Source of the DNA: Entamoeba histolytica HM-1:IMSS
Taxonomy: Eukaryota > Evosea > Mastigamoebida > Endamoebidae
DNA: 64,000 bases
Reading direction: 5' to 3'
Assembly: GCF_000208925.1 (NCBI RefSeq)
Contig: NW_001914870.1
Location: 92,103 to 156,102, forward strand
In this document: piece after piece, positions 1-10,615 of the stretch
Layout: each line of letters begins with the position of its first letter
How positions within the stretch are numbered: the first letter of the stretch is position 1
Made by a program: the position numbers and the translations under genes
The notes under the pieces: model-generated
The model's input: the letters and a program-made list of their open reading frames with translations, nothing else
Told to the model about the DNA's origin: nothing
Databases searched by the model: none

Positions 1-98
1 ATTACAAGGTTTTTTAATTTCTTTAATGACGTTAATCTCAATTTTTAATTCTTTAATTAATCTAATATTTTCTTTATTCACTAATTCAATTTATTGGA
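1..98 (-). repeat. LINE 3'-region fragment cut by the window edge
   Basis: This T-rich stretch closely matches about 20061-20170, which lies near the 3' end of the ORF2 of the second LINE in this window. Both share the start ATTACAAGG and the run TTCTTTAATTAAT in the same order. It is therefore the tail region of a minus-strand LINE that enters from the left. It stops at about 98, where composition flips to A-rich and a plus-strand element begins. The homology is seen by eye; the exact junction is approximate. Confidence 0.7.
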
Positions 99-197
99 AA
101 AAAAGATGCATTACAGGAGACACCACAAAAATATAGAAAAACAAATAATCAAAAAAGAAGAAATTCATATCATCCAAGAAATATAAATGATAGAAGA

Positions 198-1195
198 ATG
201 AGTGAAAATAGGTATTATCTGTATAGACAGATATACATGAATAATTACAATAATAATTACAATAATAATCACACTAATCATTACAATAACAATTATAACC
301 ATAACTATCACAACATAGATGATACAAATCGTTTCACTCATCACTTCAATCATAATCATCGTCATAAATACTTTAATAAAAATTTCAATAGAAATAAACA
401 ATACTATCAGAATAGAAACAAATACCATAATAACACACAAAGAAGGTACAAACAACATCAAAATAAGAAACAAAATAGAAATAAAAGAAAAGAAATGATT
501 AAAATACAAAACCAAGAATAATGGAAAAGACTCTTTGAAGAAGAAATTAAAATACTTACACCACAAGAAGTAGAAGAAATTAAAAATACCAAGATTAAAG
601 AATATACATCACCAACAATATGGAGAGATGGTATTTTCTTGCACGAGAAAAAACCAAAACAATCAGAATGGAAGAAGAGACTATTAGTATGACGATGGAA
701 GAAGACAATAATCAGTACAACCCAATTGAGATTAATGATAATAAAATATACAATAACTATGTAATGAGTGTTGGAAATGATGATAAAGATTTTAATAAAA
801 AAAAAAGAAGAATATTGAAGAAGAGAAAAGAGTAGAAGAAATAGAAAAGAAAGTGGAGGAGGATATGAAAGAGAAAGAAGAAATGAAAAAGGAAATACAA
901 ATAAAAGAATAAATCATTAAGAAACTAACTAAAGATATTATGGCATTAAAGAATATTCATAAGAATGAGTTAAACACAAAATAAGAATGTGATAAAAGAA
1001 TATTTAAATTCCCTGCTGAATATGAAAGGAAAATGTCTGAAGTAAATAATTTAACACAACAATTACTCTTCCTGAAAGATAAATTATCTAAATTAGAAAA
1101 TGAAAATACACAGGAAGAAAAGAAGAAAGATGAGGTAAATGACAATCTAACAGACTCATCAGAAACACAAATTGTGAATGAACTCACCACAATGT
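198..1195 (+). pseudogene. LINE ORF1 remnant
   Basis: The first part (198-521) encodes an Asn/Tyr/His-rich tract made of degenerate AATAATTAC-like units. Further on (about 1010-1195) a heptad-like, Lys/Glu-rich coiled-coil segment follows in another frame. Stops occur at 522, 833 and later positions. ORF1 proteins of Entamoeba LINEs are nucleic-acid binding with coiled coils, which fits. A similar block, inverted, occurs at about 8560-9000. Confidence 0.55.
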
Positions 1196-1429
1196 GGTAG
1201 TAGCTGATGAAATATCATCAAGTGAAGATGATCTTCCAAAAAAAGAAAGTTAACGCAGAAATCCATTGAAGAAATGGATATTCAGCATAAGAAGATCACC
1301 ACATTAGAATTAGATAATCAAAAAAACAAATGAAGTAAACAGATAGAAAAGAAGAAATTTTAACACTTTATAAATGTTTTGTTTTGAAATTATTTGAAAG
1401 AAAATTAAGAGGTCAAACTTAAAGAAGAA

Positions 1430-4400
1430 ATAATAGAAAGATTAATACATGAATTTGGAATTAAAGTTAATGATATTAATGAATATAAAGAAATAATAAA
1501 GAAGACATTTAAAATAAAGAATGAAATTAAAAGAGAAATCAATAGAATAATGGAGGAAGAAATAATAAAACATCAATGTCAAGATAATGAATTAAAAGAA
1601 ATAATAACTAGAATGAACAAGAAAGAAGAAATAGAAGAATTTGAAGTAATGAAAATATTTAAAGAAGAAGAAATGAAAGAACAAGAAGATGTACAATTTA
1701 TTAATTATTATTACAATAAGAAGAAAGTACATCAAATAATTAATATTATTAATAAAAATGAAATATTAATAAACACATTAGACGATTATTATCACTATAT
1801 TAAATCTGTAGCTTCCACTATTAACATCATTAATAAAAATAAACAAGAAAGAAGTGGAAAGAGAAGTATAGAAAGGATATTACAATCAAAAATATGTAGA
1901 ATAAGAGATTTACTCCATAATAAACAATATATGAAATTAAAAAGAATATTACATATTAAGAAATATGATATATATCATATTAAAATAAAAACAAATGAGC
2001 AAATAAACTATTATAAATACCTCCGAAAGATGAAAATAATAGAAATAGAAGCAAGAAAGAATAATTTGAAAAGAATAAGATTGAATTATAAAATGATGAA
2101 ATATGGAAAAGGCAACATTTAAATAAGCCTAAAGAAGATGAATATCCAGATAATATCTCCACTATTAATTTCTGGAAATGAATCTATGAAACTAATACCA
2201 ATATAGATTTCCTGAATATTAATTTATATGAAATATTAATTGAAAACAGAATTAATAATAGAATGGCTATAATCACTCCCAATGAACTAGATTGTGATAT
2301 TAAATTCATTGCTAACTGGAAAGTAAAATAAAAATGATAAAATACAATGATTTTGGATTAAACATTTAGAACAACCAATGAAATATTTATTAAAATTATT
2401 TAATGAATGGTTAAACAATCCTAATGAAATACCTCCTCACTTTATTCAAGGAAGAACAATATTAATATATAAGAAATGAGATAAATTAGACCCACAGAAT
2501 TACAGACCAATAACTTACTTAAATTGTCTGTTAAAAGTATATACATCAATATTAAAGATGAAAATAGAAAGCCAGCTGATGCTAAATCCAATTGAAAAAC
2601 AACTTTCATTAAATCAAATTGGATGTAAGAAATACACATACGCATCAAAAGAAGGATTATTATATAACACTATAATAAATCAATTATTAAAGGCTAAATG
2701 GAAGTGGGTAGAAACATATTATGACGTCTCCAAAGCATATGATAGTATTAATCATCAATGGATTAAACAATACTTAATTTATTTTAATATCCCACTAGTA
2801 GTAATTAATAATATATTATACATATTAAATAATACACAACTTAATTTGTATTACAATCAAGAAAGTGTAGGTATGATTAATGTAGAAAGAGGAATAATAC
2901 AAGGTGACAGCCTATCTCCACTTTTATTTGTATTATCTATTGATATATTATCTAAACAATTAGATAAACAAATAAGCAAATTAAATATTAAAATGAATTG
3001 AGAAGAAAAACAAGTCAAGTTAAACCACATATTGTATATGGACGATTTAAAGATAATGACTAATAGCCTCGATGAAATGGAAATCACACAAATTAACTAA
3101 AGAAATATTTAATTGAATATGATTAAAAATTAATGTAGAAAAGAGTGGGATAATGACTAATATTAATAGTCAAATAAATGGTGAATTAGCTGAATTACCA
3201 AGAGTAACTAATAATAATCATTATAAATATCTTGGTATTGAAATAGGAGATGGAGATAAAGTAAATATTAATAAATATTGTACAAGAATATTAAATGATG
3301 TATCTTCTATTTTATCATCATTAAACACTATGAAATATAGCAACCTTAATACAATAAGAAAGATTAATAGTGATATAATCTCAAAATTAAGATATGGATT
3401 TTGTATTGTCAAATGGAAGTTAGGAGAATTGGAGAAGATAGATAAACAGATAAGAAAATCATTGATACAACTCCAATTATACAGTAGAAATATCCCAAAA
3501 AGTAGATTATATGTTAAAATAAATGAACTTGGATTAGGATTAATGTCATCAAGAGATGAATGCGCTAAAGAATTATTAAGAATATATTTAAAATACAAAT
3601 ATCAAACACAAGAATAGGAGAAATGATAGAAACAATAAAAGAAAATCCAAATTGAATAATTAAAAGAATGAAGAAAGCATTTTGTAAGAAGATTAATTTT
3701 AATGAATTAATGAATGTAATAGAATTAAATGAAAGAAAGCACAATGTAAAGAAAGTATTTGAATGGGTAAATAATGAATTTAATGAAAGATATTTAAATG
3801 AATGGAAAGAAAAGAAATGTGGTGAATATATAAGATGTGCAAATGGCACTTTCAATGATAAGAAATTAACAGTAGCCACATGGAGGTCATTAAACATAAA
3901 AAGAAATGCATTCCTCCAAATAGTAAAAATGCAAGAAGGTGTAAGTATGAAATGAAGTATTAAATCAAAAATACTCCAAAATGATGTTTTAAAATATTGT
4001 AAACATTGTCATAACACAATAGCATCTATTATTCATATCTTGTTAGGATGTCTTGTAATGAAAAAGAATCAAATATTAAAACATGATTATGTTTAAACAA
4101 ATATTTAAACACTTATTAATTACACAATTTACTGAATTTGATGCAATTGACTTTAATAATCCTCCTAAATGTATTAATAATGATAAAATAGTCATAACTT
4201 ACAATATTGATTTATTGGTTAGTGATAATTCATTCCATGCTAGAAAACCAGATATATAATATCAAAATATGAAAGAAAAGAAAAGAAATGATATATTATA
4301 GATGTTGTTATATGTCAAGATAATAATTTAGAATTAAATTATATTCATAAAATAAATACAAAGAATTACAAGAGAAAATAAGAAACAATAGAGAATTAAT

Positions 4401-4690
4401 ATATGTAGAAATAATACCTGTTATATTATCAATAAATTGATTAATACACAAAGAGTCAGTAAGAAGATTAAAATCACTGAAATTAAAATTAGACTTTTCC
4501 AAAATCCTACGAACAATAATTATCAAAAATATGAAAGACTTAATTTTTTACATATTCAATTCCATCAGCACATTAGAAGAAGAACAATCTAATGCAAGCA
4601 TGTTAGAAATGAACTCTATTACACCAATAGAGCATATTGAAGAAAATGAAATAATCACTTCTCAATGTGAAGAAAATCAATTGTGAATAT
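1430..4690 (+). pseudogene. LINE ORF2 remnant (reverse transcriptase plus endonuclease)
   Basis: Reading across frames, the order is as follows. There is a basic N-terminal region (1430-2120), then the RT entry block with NYRPIT (about 2500). RT motif A is YDVSKAYDSINH (about 2720) and motif B is GIIQGDSLSPL (about 2890). Motif C is YMDD (3035-3046), followed by YKYLGI (about 3225). A CxxC...HxxxxC finger lies at about 3990-4060. A PD dipeptide (4248-4253) is followed about 20 codons on by an IIDVVI strand, as in PD-(D/E)XK endonucleases of the R2/R4 class. Stops at 2331, 2479, 2999 and elsewhere make it a pseudogene. Confidence 0.85.
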
Positions 4691-4892
4691 ATCTAATAAT
4701 TGACCTTTCTTTATCTTATTCTTTTTTTATTAAAGAGAAATTGAATGAATTATTTATAAAAAAAAATTAATTAGAAGTAAAGAAAAGAAGATCAGTAAAT
4801 TTTAAACGTTGGTTGTATTTTGTTCGTTTAACGTCAGGAAGATTTGTTTTAAGTTTACTATCATAAAATGAGAAGTCCTAATCAAGTTAGTT

Positions 4893-6359
4893 TTATTGAA
4901 TTAAAACATAATGAGAAAAAGAATAACAAACAAATGACATATATGAATTTCCCAATTTATTTACTTTTGTTGGTCTTATTAATAAATTCATTCTTAATAA
5001 TGTTTCATATGGAAGAAGTGTATAAGAACATTCTAATCCATTTTGATGAGTTTTCATATAATCATCAGTTGGTACAAATATTTTAACTAATAACTCATCA
5101 CATAATTCTCTTAATACATAAACTTTACAGTCAGTAAAATTATGGTGAGGACAATACCCCATACATAAATCATAAATATCATTTCCAAATGTTTTAACAA
5201 ATTTTGGATAAGAGTTTTCAGATGAGGTGATATAATAAGTGAATGATTCATTAAGATTATATTTTGTACAATAATCGTTTCTATCATTACAAATATTGTC
5301 TCTTAACTTAAGAGGAGTTGGATTTGTTTTTTGTTTAATACCTTTTCTTTTTAAATTTGAATAAATAAATTGTTTTGAATTTGTTGGATGAATTTCAGAT
5401 AAAACTGAAGTGATTGGATGTTCTTCTTTAAAAAGTTCACCAGTAACAATAGCTGGCTCCCAATTTTGAACTAAATGAGCATTTGGACAAATACTATTTT
5501 CCATTGTATCTGAAAAATTAGCAGTGAAATAACCAATCGTATGTCCAGTTTCTTGTTTAGGTAAACGTACAATAAAACCACCTTCAAATATTTTATTTGT
5601 TCCTGTCGACCTATCAACCATACCTAATGAACGAATATTATCATTCCACCCAATAACTGAAAATGAACGTAATCCACTTGCAATAAAACGTTCACTTACT
5701 TGACAATTTTGGTTATAACACATATCAAAACATTCATCAGAATCTGCAACATGTTTAACATTTTGAAAAGCGACATGTTGTAATATAACAGGACGAACTG
5801 GTTTATCAACAGGTATATTAGGATAATTATTTATTTTCATTAACAAATTCTTTAACCCACTTATAGAAAATGTTGGTTTTGCTTGAATTAAATATTCTAC
5901 TATTCCAATTGATGAGTTCTTTAAAACATATCCCATTTCATAATGATCTCTTGATTGTGGTGGTTGTTCTTTCAATCCAGATTGCATATAATATGAGTGT
6001 GTTGCGTTTGAATCAACTTCAATATAATTATTATCTTTATCCATACTACCAACTAATAAAGTATCCATCACTCCCCAATCAATTCCAGTATATGGACATG
6101 GAGGTGGTAATCTACTAGAATCAAGATTAAATACAGTTGGTGCTAACATTAATGTAGATTGTTGAAATGTTTGATATGTGCTTTTCATTTTAATGTTGAA
6201 GAAAATTAAACTTATTATTGAAACTGTTAATATAGTAACTGCTAATACTGTCATGACTGTCCAAACGGTCCATATTAATATTCCTGAAGAATGTTTTTCT
6301 TCTTGTTGTTCATCTTCTTGGATATTAGAATATGCATCAGTTAATGGGTTTTTTAACAT
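4893..6359 (-). CDS. Orphan type II membrane protein with Cys-containing ectodomain
   Basis: A 488-residue protein. A longer reading frame upstream opens with TTG and has no ATG, so the start is the first ATG at 6359. Residues 1-25 are acidic and cytosolic-looking. One strongly hydrophobic span (about 28-52, rich in Ile/Val/Thr) follows, then a large hydrophilic part with paired cysteines and several N-x-S/T sites. That is the layout of a single-pass type II surface or secretory-pathway protein. I recognise no enzyme motif. It is head to head with threonine dehydratase across about 300 bp. Function unknown; a lineage-specific Entamoeba family is likely but not shown here. Confidence 0.8.
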   Translation of the reverse strand: MLKNPLTDAYSNIQEDEQQEEKHSSGILIWTVWTVMTVLAVTILTVSIISLIFFNIKMKSTYQTFQQSTLMLAPTVFNLDSSRLPPPCPYTGIDWGVMDTLLVGSMDKDNNYIEVDSNATHSYYMQSGLKEQPPQSRDHYEMGYVLKNSSIGIVEYLIQAKPTFSISGLKNLLMKINNYPNIPVDKPVRPVILQHVAFQNVKHVADSDECFDMCYNQNCQVSERFIASGLRSFSVIGWNDNIRSLGMVDRSTGTNKIFEGGFIVRLPKQETGHTIGYFTANFSDTMENSICPNAHLVQNWEPAIVTGELFKEEHPITSVLSEIHPTNSKQFIYSNLKRKGIKQKTNPTPLKLRDNICNDRNDYCTKYNLNESFTYYITSSENSYPKFVKTFGNDIYDLCMGYCPHHNFTDCKVYVLRELCDELLVKIFVPTDDYMKTHQNGLECSYTLLPYETLLRMNLLIRPTKVNKLGNSYMSFVCYSFSHYVLIQ

Positions 6360-6661
6360 TAAATAAATAAAATAAAAATTTACTTTTCGCAGTTTTTTTT
6401 TTTTTTGATATTTTTTTGTTTTTAGACTGACAAATTTATAAAATTTTTTAATTTTTCCAAAAAAGTTTCTGCTACGAACTGATCTACAAAAAAGAAGCCA
6501 CGTCAACTTAAAAAATAGGAAATAAAAAAGAGAAGCCTTCTTTTCAAATCTATAATGAATTACTTCTTCACTTGATAAACTTCCAATAGTTCTTCACTCT
6601 TCTACATGAACCAAAACAGTATTTGAACACTAAACTGGAAATGTATCAAACATAAATCTTA
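6360..6661. promoter_or_regulatory. Divergent promoter region, membrane protein / threonine dehydratase
   Basis: About 300 bp between two divergent ATGs. It holds a GAAC-containing run (GTATTTGAACACT, about 6620-6632) some 30-40 bp before the threonine dehydratase start, as expected for the Entamoeba GAAC core element. A poly-T/A run lies near 6395. No other feature is visible. Confidence 0.4.
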
Positions 6662-7933
6662 ATGACAGAGGGAAGTGAATACTTAAAGGTTCCACATGAT
6701 GTTGTTGGAGATATTTCAAATACAGAATGTCCAATAACAATTAGTGATGTATATGCTGCATCTAAAAGAATTAAAGGATATGCTTATTATACTGCCTTAG
6801 AATATTCAAATACTATCTCTAAGAAAGTTGGATGTAAAACTTATTTAAAATTAGAGAATTTACAAAAGACTGGATCATTCAAAGTTAGAGGTGCTGTTAA
6901 TAAAATTGCTACATTAACTGAAGAAGAAAAGAAAAGAGGTGTAGTTGCTGCATCTGCTGGAAACCATGCTCAAGGTGTTGCATTTGCATCAACTAGTGCA
7001 GGTTGTAAAGCTACTATTGTTATGCCAGAATTTGCTTCTACAGCTAAAGTTACTGCAACTAGAGGTTATGGTGCAGAAGTTGTTCTTCATGGTAAAGTAT
7101 TTGATGAATCATTAGCTTATGCTATGCAATTATGTAAAGAAGAAGGTAAAACATTTGTCCATCCATTCAATGATCCATGGGTTATGGCTGGTCAAGGAAC
7201 AATTGCTCTTGAGATTCTTGAACAATTAGAAAAATGTGATGTTATCATTGGAGCTATTGGAGGAGGAGGACTTATGTCTGGAGTTGCTTTTGCTGCTAAA
7301 CAAATTAAACCAGAAATTAGAATTATTGGAGTTCAAGCAGCTGAATGTCCATCAATGGCAGTTTCTAAAGCAGAACATAAGATTTGTTGTGTTAAGACAG
7401 CAAAAACTATGGCTGATGGTATTGCTGTCAAAGCACCTGGTGATAAGACAGCACCAGTTTTATTGAAATATGTTGATGAAATTGTTACTGTTGATGAAGA
7501 GAGTATTGCACAAGCTATGTTATTGATGTTAGAAAGATGTAAAATAGTAAGTGAAGGATCTGGAGCTACTCCAGTAGCTGCATTATTATCTGGAAAGATT
7601 AAAGGACTTACTGAAGATACAAATGTTGTGTGTATTGTTTCAGGAGGAAATCTTGATGTTAATGTTATCAATAAAGTTATTGAAAGAGGTCTTGTTAAGG
7701 CAGGAAGAAAAGTTGAATTTACTGTTGAAATTGCAGATGTTCCAGGTGCTATTAAGGATCTTCTTGCTCATATTACTGAAGAAAAAGCAACTGTTGTTGG
7801 TGTTGCAACAAGAAGACCAGCAACTTCTGCTATTGGAATATGTCTATGTGATGTTCAAATGGAATGTTATGGAGTAGAGCATCGTGATAAAATCTTTGAT
7901 GTTCTTAAGGAGGCTGGATATGTTTTCAAGTAA
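6662..7933 (+). CDS. Threonine dehydratase (threonine ammonia-lyase), catabolic type
   Basis: A 423-residue PLP fold-type II enzyme that deaminates L-threonine to 2-oxobutyrate and ammonia (EC 4.3.1.19) in the cytosol. The PLP lysine is in GSFKVRGA (K74), the substrate loop is SAGNHAQG (98-105) and the phosphate-binding glycine loop is GGGGLMSG (200-207). An ACT-like domain occupies about residues 345-423, as in allosteric catabolic forms. The product feeds 2-oxoacid energy metabolism, which matters in an amoeba that ferments amino acids. The N-terminus has a short extension before the catalytic domain. A single ORF with a plain ATG. Serine dehydratase activity cannot be excluded. Confidence 0.93.
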   Translation: MTEGSEYLKVPHDVVGDISNTECPITISDVYAASKRIKGYAYYTALEYSNTISKKVGCKTYLKLENLQKTGSFKVRGAVNKIATLTEEEKKRGVVAASAGNHAQGVAFASTSAGCKATIVMPEFASTAKVTATRGYGAEVVLHGKVFDESLAYAMQLCKEEGKTFVHPFNDPWVMAGQGTIALEILEQLEKCDVIIGAIGGGGLMSGVAFAAKQIKPEIRIIGVQAAECPSMAVSKAEHKICCVKTAKTMADGIAVKAPGDKTAPVLLKYVDEIVTVDEESIAQAMLLMLERCKIVSEGSGATPVAALLSGKIKGLTEDTNVVCIVSGGNLDVNVINKVIERGLVKAGRKVEFTVEIADVPGAIKDLLAHITEEKATVVGVATRRPATSAIGICLCDVQMECYGVEHRDKIFDVLKEAGYVFK

Positions 7934-8559
7934 GAAAAACAAATTTAACAACTTTCATTTCTTCTATTTTAATGTTTCTTTTTTTTTGAAATAGTTTTAA
8001 ATAAATAATTTTTTAAAATTAAAAGGAGATTTATTAGACTTCTTATTGTATGTTTATTTCTATTATGATTGTATTAGGTTTTACATCTTTTAATCCTTTA
8101 TTAAAAACTACAATAATAAGAGTTACATTTTATGTTATTAATATTTATCTTTTTTATTGACTTAACATTTATTAATTAATTTATTGACTTTACTGTTATA
8201 ATCTACTAATTATCTATGTAGATAGATTGATCTTCAATTCTTATTTTTATAATAAATATAATTTAATTCTTTGTTTCTAACAGACAATACATAAGACTAA
8301 TAGTGAGTTTATAAAATGCTTTTTTATATCAAATACTATTTATTCTTGAATGAAATAAATAATCATTACTTCGTTCTATTGTAAAATTTATTAGAATGAC
8401 TATGAACTATTTTTTTTTGTTCAAATAATGTTTATTGTATTTAAGTTATTTTTAAAGAACTATTCATAAAAACTAACTTTGTTTAATTATTTATCATATC
8501 TCTGATATTCTACTCATTGTATTTTTTTATTTATTTCTATTCTTTAAATATTCTTTTAT
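7934..8559. other. AT-rich intergenic stretch, probable LINE debris
   Basis: No credible gene. The sequence is T-rich and continues smoothly into the minus-strand LINE relic at 8560-9000. It may be further decayed ORF1 of the same insertion, but I can only see clear similarity in the right-hand part. The proximal 60 bp is presumably the 3' UTR of threonine dehydratase. Confidence 0.4.
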
Positions 8560-9000
8560 AAATGAGTAGTAGTTTTTACTGTTATTTATTACATTCTTTA
8601 ATCTTATGTTCTTAATTTCTTCTATTTCTTTGAGTATTTATTTTAAACTCTCTATAAATATTATTATTTATTCTTGTTTTTGTGTATTTATCATTTCATT
8701 GATTTATTTATTTATTTTGTGTTACTCTTAAATTTGAATAACTTTCTTTACTATATTTATTTTTATTATAACCATATGAATGTTGTATATCATTGCTAAA
8801 ATAATTATGATAATGGTTATTATAATATTACTTTTTATTAATAATTATTGTTTTTCTTTTTATACAAATAACTCTTATTTCATTTAATTTTATATCATCA
8901 TTTAGAATGTTTAATAGAACGTCTTTTTTTATTTGACATGAATTTTTCATTCTTTTTGAAATATTTCTTAAATGAATTTTGTTAAAATTAACACTTTCTT
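8560..9000 (-). repeat. Inverted relic of a LINE 5' end / ORF1
   Basis: Read on the minus strand, several blocks align with the 5' part of the LINE at 99-4735. One is the stretch containing AGAAGAAATTAA and AAGATTAAAGAAT (here about 8590-8630, there about 570-605). The stretches before it match LINE positions about 505-560, and AAATTCAT/AAGAAATAT (about 8950-8975) matches about 160-185. The 5' end of the relic therefore lies just upstream of the TFIIE-beta start. It is heavily decayed; limits are approximate. Confidence 0.55.
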
Positions 9001-9056
9001 TTTTGACTTGTTCTATGAAATTTAACAATAACAAGAACTAAAAAAAAATAAACAAA

Positions 9057-9626
9057 ATGAACTATGGAATGGATGTTAGAACACAACAAAGTGCAATTGT
9101 TGAGCATTTAAAGAAGAATAGAAAAGAGTATGATATAAAACAAATATTAAATGAATTGGGATATGATGTTTCTGAAGGTACAGAATTATTTCAAAGACTT
9201 TCAACAATGTCAAGTTCAGTGGAATATAATCCAGTCAGAAAAACGTTTAAATATAAACCAAAAATCAATGCAACAAACTTAGAAGGGTTAATTAAGATTA
9301 TACATGATTCTAAATTCAAATCAGTAGCAAGGTCTTTATTAGATGATGCATATCCAGATGTAGAAAAAGACTTAGCATCAATGGTTGAACATCCAGAAAA
9401 ATATGATATAGTTGTTGTAGAAGAAGGAGGAAGATCAAAAGAAATATATTTTTTTAGTGATCCCAAGAAACGATTATTAAATGACTTACCAAATTTAGAT
9501 AGAGAAATTGTGGGGAAATGGAAAGAATTATCAGGAACAAAAGATGAAGATTTTGAAAAAACAGTTAAAGGAAGTGGTTTAATTCCATATCATTATAGTG
9601 CACAAAATTCTATTAAAAAAAAGTAG
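9057..9626 (+). CDS. Transcription initiation factor IIE beta subunit
   Basis: A 189-residue protein, shorter than the human form (about 290), that covers the tandem winged-helix core of TFIIE-beta. The signature is the block FKYKPKINATNLEGLI followed by SLLDDAYPDVEKDL and a KEIYFFSDP strand, matching the family's YKPKY...LLxDLxxAxP...ILFFND pattern. TFIIE recruits and regulates TFIIH at RNA polymerase II promoters in the nucleus. GAACTAAA lies about 25 bp upstream of the ATG. The last residues are a short Lys-rich tail. A decayed inverted LINE 5' end borders its promoter. Confidence 0.85.
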   Translation: MNYGMDVRTQQSAIVEHLKKNRKEYDIKQILNELGYDVSEGTELFQRLSTMSSSVEYNPVRKTFKYKPKINATNLEGLIKIIHDSKFKSVARSLLDDAYPDVEKDLASMVEHPEKYDIVVVEEGGRSKEIYFFSDPKKRLLNDLPNLDREIVGKWKELSGTKDEDFEKTVKGSGLIPYHYSAQNSIKKK

Positions 9627-9697
9627 AAAAGATTAAAACAAAAAGAATAAGAAGAAATATAGAAATGAATAAAATCAATTAAATTGATTTTTGTTGT

Positions 9698-9838
9698 TTA
9701 AAGTTTCTCCATAACAGAAATAAGAAGTGCATAAAGTTGAGTTGCAGTTTCAACATGAACATGTTCTTTTGGAGTATGAACATCATGAACTGATGGACCA
9801 AGAGAAATAGAATGAAGGTTCAAATTCTTATATTTTTC
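9698..9838 (-). CDS. Aminoacyl-histidine dipeptidase (M20C), C-terminal fragment
   Basis: Only the last 46 codons are present, running from the gap to a TAA at 9698-9700. The minus-strand peptide contains SLGPSVHDVHTPKEHVHVET and ends in a helix with VMEKL. This matches the C-terminal end of M20C Xaa-His dipeptidases (PepD type), where GPxxxxxHxPxExV carries a metal-ligand histidine. The enzyme hydrolyses dipeptides with two metal ions in the cytosol. The usual length is about 480-500 residues, so over 90 percent is missing in the assembly gap rather than lost from the genome. Too short for the 60-codon ORF cut-off. Confidence 0.75.
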   Translation of the reverse strand, partial: EKYKNLNLHSISLGPSVHDVHTPKEHVHVETATQLYALLISVMEKL

Positions 9839-9938
9839 NNNNNNNNNNNNNNNNNNNNNNNNNNNNNNNNNNNNNNNNNNNNNNNNNNNNNNNNNNNNNN
9901 NNNNNNNNNNNNNNNNNNNNNNNNNNNNNNNNNNNNNN
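9839..9938. other. Assembly gap of 100 N
   Basis: Exactly 100 N, a conventional placeholder for a gap of unknown size. Since the M20C dipeptidase needs about 1.3 kb more on its 5' side, the true missing stretch is probably well over 1 kb and may include another gene. Confidence 0.95.
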
Positions 9939-10123
9939 TTTGTTTATTCTTATTTAAATTATTTCTTTGATATATATTCCTTTTATGTGTTTACTTTCTT
10001 CTTTTTTATAAAAACTTAAATAACCAACAACTTTGAAGAATAGAACTAAATATTTTCTGAAATTTTCAGATTGGTATTGAAAAATAGATTTGATTGGAAA
10101 GTTCTTCCAATCAGAAATAAAAT

Positions 10124-10615
10124 ATGAGTGATGGTGATGAATTTATTACTATCCACAATCCAATTTATATATATCAAAAATATGGTATTGGAAAGTCTTT
10201 ATTTAAACAAAAAGGGATAGACAAAGATGAACCAATAAGTATTATTACTAAGATTGAATATGTCTATCTTAATGAATTGAATGAAATTAATAAAGAAGAC
10301 TATCGAACTATTGTATTAAATGAAAAAGAAAAAATGAAATATCAATTATATTGTGAATTAAAAAAGAAAGGTTTATTTATTAAAGATGGATTTAAATATG
10401 GATGTGACTTTGTTGTTTATAAAAACCATCCACAATATTGTCATTCATCTTATGGAGTGATTTTAATGAATATTCATCAATCTTTAATAAATAATGAATT
10501 AATTGGATTATGTAGATTATTACATAATGTAAAAAAACATTTATTACTTTGTAATTATGATAATTCTTTCATAACAATGAAAGAAATTAATTGGGTTTCA
10601 ATGGAAAATAAGTGA
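10124..10615 (+). CDS. tRNA-splicing endonuclease catalytic subunit (Sen34/Sen2-like)
   Basis: A 163-residue protein with the conserved tRNA-intron endonuclease domain at about 70-155. It has YCELKKKGLFIKDGFKYGCDFVVYK, here split by position: Y99 and H107 (in CHSSYG) are the expected catalytic tyrosine and histidine. The catalytic lysine is K137 or K138 in HNVKKHLLL. These subunits cleave pre-tRNA at the two intron ends in a heterotetramer. The short length and lack of a long N-terminal domain fit Sen34 slightly better than Sen2. GAACTAAA at about 10046 lies upstream. The gene begins soon after the assembly gap, but its ATG context is complete. Confidence 0.8.
   Translation: MSDGDEFITIHNPIYIYQKYGIGKSLFKQKGIDKDEPISIITKIEYVYLNELNEINKEDYRTIVLNEKEKMKYQLYCELKKKGLFIKDGFKYGCDFVVYKNHPQYCHSSYGVILMNIHQSLINNELIGLCRLLHNVKKHLLLCNYDNSFITMKEINWVSMENK

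Larger units (their letters stand above)
99..4735 (+). mobile_element. Degenerate non-LTR retrotransposon (EhLINE/R4-like)
   Basis: An almost full-length LINE by comparison with the roughly 4.8 kb expected of Entamoeba LINEs. It has a 5' Asn/Tyr-rich then coiled-coil ORF1 remnant, and a long ORF2 remnant with reverse transcriptase, a zinc-finger-like CxxC...HxxxxC motif and a PD...D endonuclease. Many stops and frameshifts break every reading frame, so the copy is dead. The 3' end is placed near 4735, where similarity to the truncated copy at 30385-30850 fades. It lies tail to tail with the membrane-protein gene at 4893-6359. Both ends are approximate. Confidence 0.85.

Noticed and set aside
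232..330. AATAATTAC-like short tandem repeat, considered as a microsatellite or tRNA-array spacer
   Set aside because: It lies in the ORF1 remnant of the LINE, where it encodes an Asn/Tyr-rich tract, and no tRNA is nearby.
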